Shown one piece after another: positions 15,764 through 15,859 of a stretch of DNA of 15,859 nt. The notes under the pieces were generated by a model. That model ran no database searches. It saw only the letters and a program-made list of their open reading frames with translations, and was not told the origin of the DNA. The stretch is from Acidithiobacillus sulfuriphilus. GTDB taxonomy: Bacteria; Pseudomonadota; Gammaproteobacteria; Acidithiobacillales; Acidithiobacillaceae. The position numbers were made by a program, and so were the translations under genes. The DNA is taken from positions 1-15,859 of the forward strand of contig NZ_RIZI01000126.1 of assembly GCF_003721225.1 (NCBI RefSeq). Direction: 5' to 3'. The first letter of the stretch is position 1. Each line of letters starts with the position of its first letter.

Positions 15764-15859
15764 GTGACCAATAAAAAACGCATGATCGGGATGGGCGCGG
15801 TGGCGTTGTCCCTACTGCTGCCCTTGAGCGCTGCGCCGGCGTGGGCGGATGCCGCCGTT
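15764..15859 (+). CDS. Secreted protein start, probably HpnM (MlaC/Ttg2D-like), 3' truncated
   Basis: Thirty-two codons run to the window edge. They encode a classic signal peptide: the basic start TNKKR, a hydrophobic core of about 12 residues (VALSLLLPLSA) and an APAWA-DA cleavage site near residue 28, so the product goes to the periplasm. GTG 15764 has AGGAG 6 bases upstream; ATG 15782 is an alternative start that would drop the basic residues. The mature part is outside the window. HpnM, a toluene-tolerance/MlaC-type periplasmic lipid carrier that commonly lies near hpnH and hpnN in hopanoid clusters, is the best guess from context only. Confidence 0.6.
   Translation, partial: MTNKKRMIGMGAVALSLLLPLSAAPAWADAAV

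Noticed and set aside
1..15859. CRISPR arrays, tRNA or rRNA genes, insertion sequences and attachment sites
   Set aside because: Reading both strands showed no regularly spaced repeats, cloverleaf-like sequences, transposase motifs or terminal inverted repeats. Almost the whole window is occupied by intact hopanoid-related or regulatory genes.

Overview
This window is a bacterial hopanoid (pentacyclic triterpenoid membrane lipid) biosynthesis and transport locus. All convincing genes lie on the + strand, and the DNA is GC-rich (roughly 60% by eye, not counted). The gene set points to a proteobacterium: sqs, shc, hpnG, hpnA, hpnI, hpnJ, hpnK, hpnN, hpnL, hpnH and the start of a probable hpnM. 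A eukaryote-like one-enzyme squalene synthase instead of HpnCDE, and the full cyclitol-ether branch, would fit an Acidithiobacillus-like or Methylococcus-like organism. That taxonomic guess is an inference from gene content only and is weak.

Region 1 (1-1690) is the end of an NtrB-type sensor histidine kinase followed, with an 11-base overlap, by a complete NtrC-type sigma-54 response regulator. Region 2 (1691-1828) is a 138-base gap with short inverted repeats and no strong promoter match. Region 3 (1829-14521) is a tightly packed run of ten genes joined by 4-base stop/start overlaps (ATGA or GTGA), longer overlaps of 10-20 bases, or a 1-base gap. The order is squalene synthase, squalene-hopene cyclase, HpnG, HpnA, HpnI, HpnJ, HpnK, HpnN, HpnL and a ferritin-like di-iron protein of unknown role. 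Region 4 (14522-14630) is a 109-base gap with a good extended -10 promoter candidate. Region 5 (14631-15859) is hpnH and then the first 32 codons of a secreted protein, probably hpnM, cut by the window edge.

The pathway can be read off the genes. Farnesyl diphosphate goes to squalene (Sqs), then to hopene (Shc). HpnH adds the 5'-deoxyadenosyl group of SAM to the hopene, and HpnG removes adenine. HpnI, HpnK and HpnJ decorate bacteriohopanetetrol: N-acetylglucosamine addition, deacetylation, then radical-SAM ring contraction to the cyclitol ether. HpnN (RND family), HpnL (multi-span membrane protein) and the probable HpnM would move or place the products in the envelope. HpnA is a short-chain epimerase/reductase-like enzyme of unsettled role. 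hpnB, hpnC, hpnD, hpnE, hpnO and hpnP are not present in this window.

The item most worth follow-up is the ferritin-like protein at 13679-14521. It is stop/start coupled to hpnL and carries two ExxH motifs plus spaced glutamates that match a di-iron carboxylate site, so it may be an undescribed oxygen-dependent step or accessory factor in hopanoid metabolism. The adjacent two-component system may control the locus, but the sequence does not prove it.
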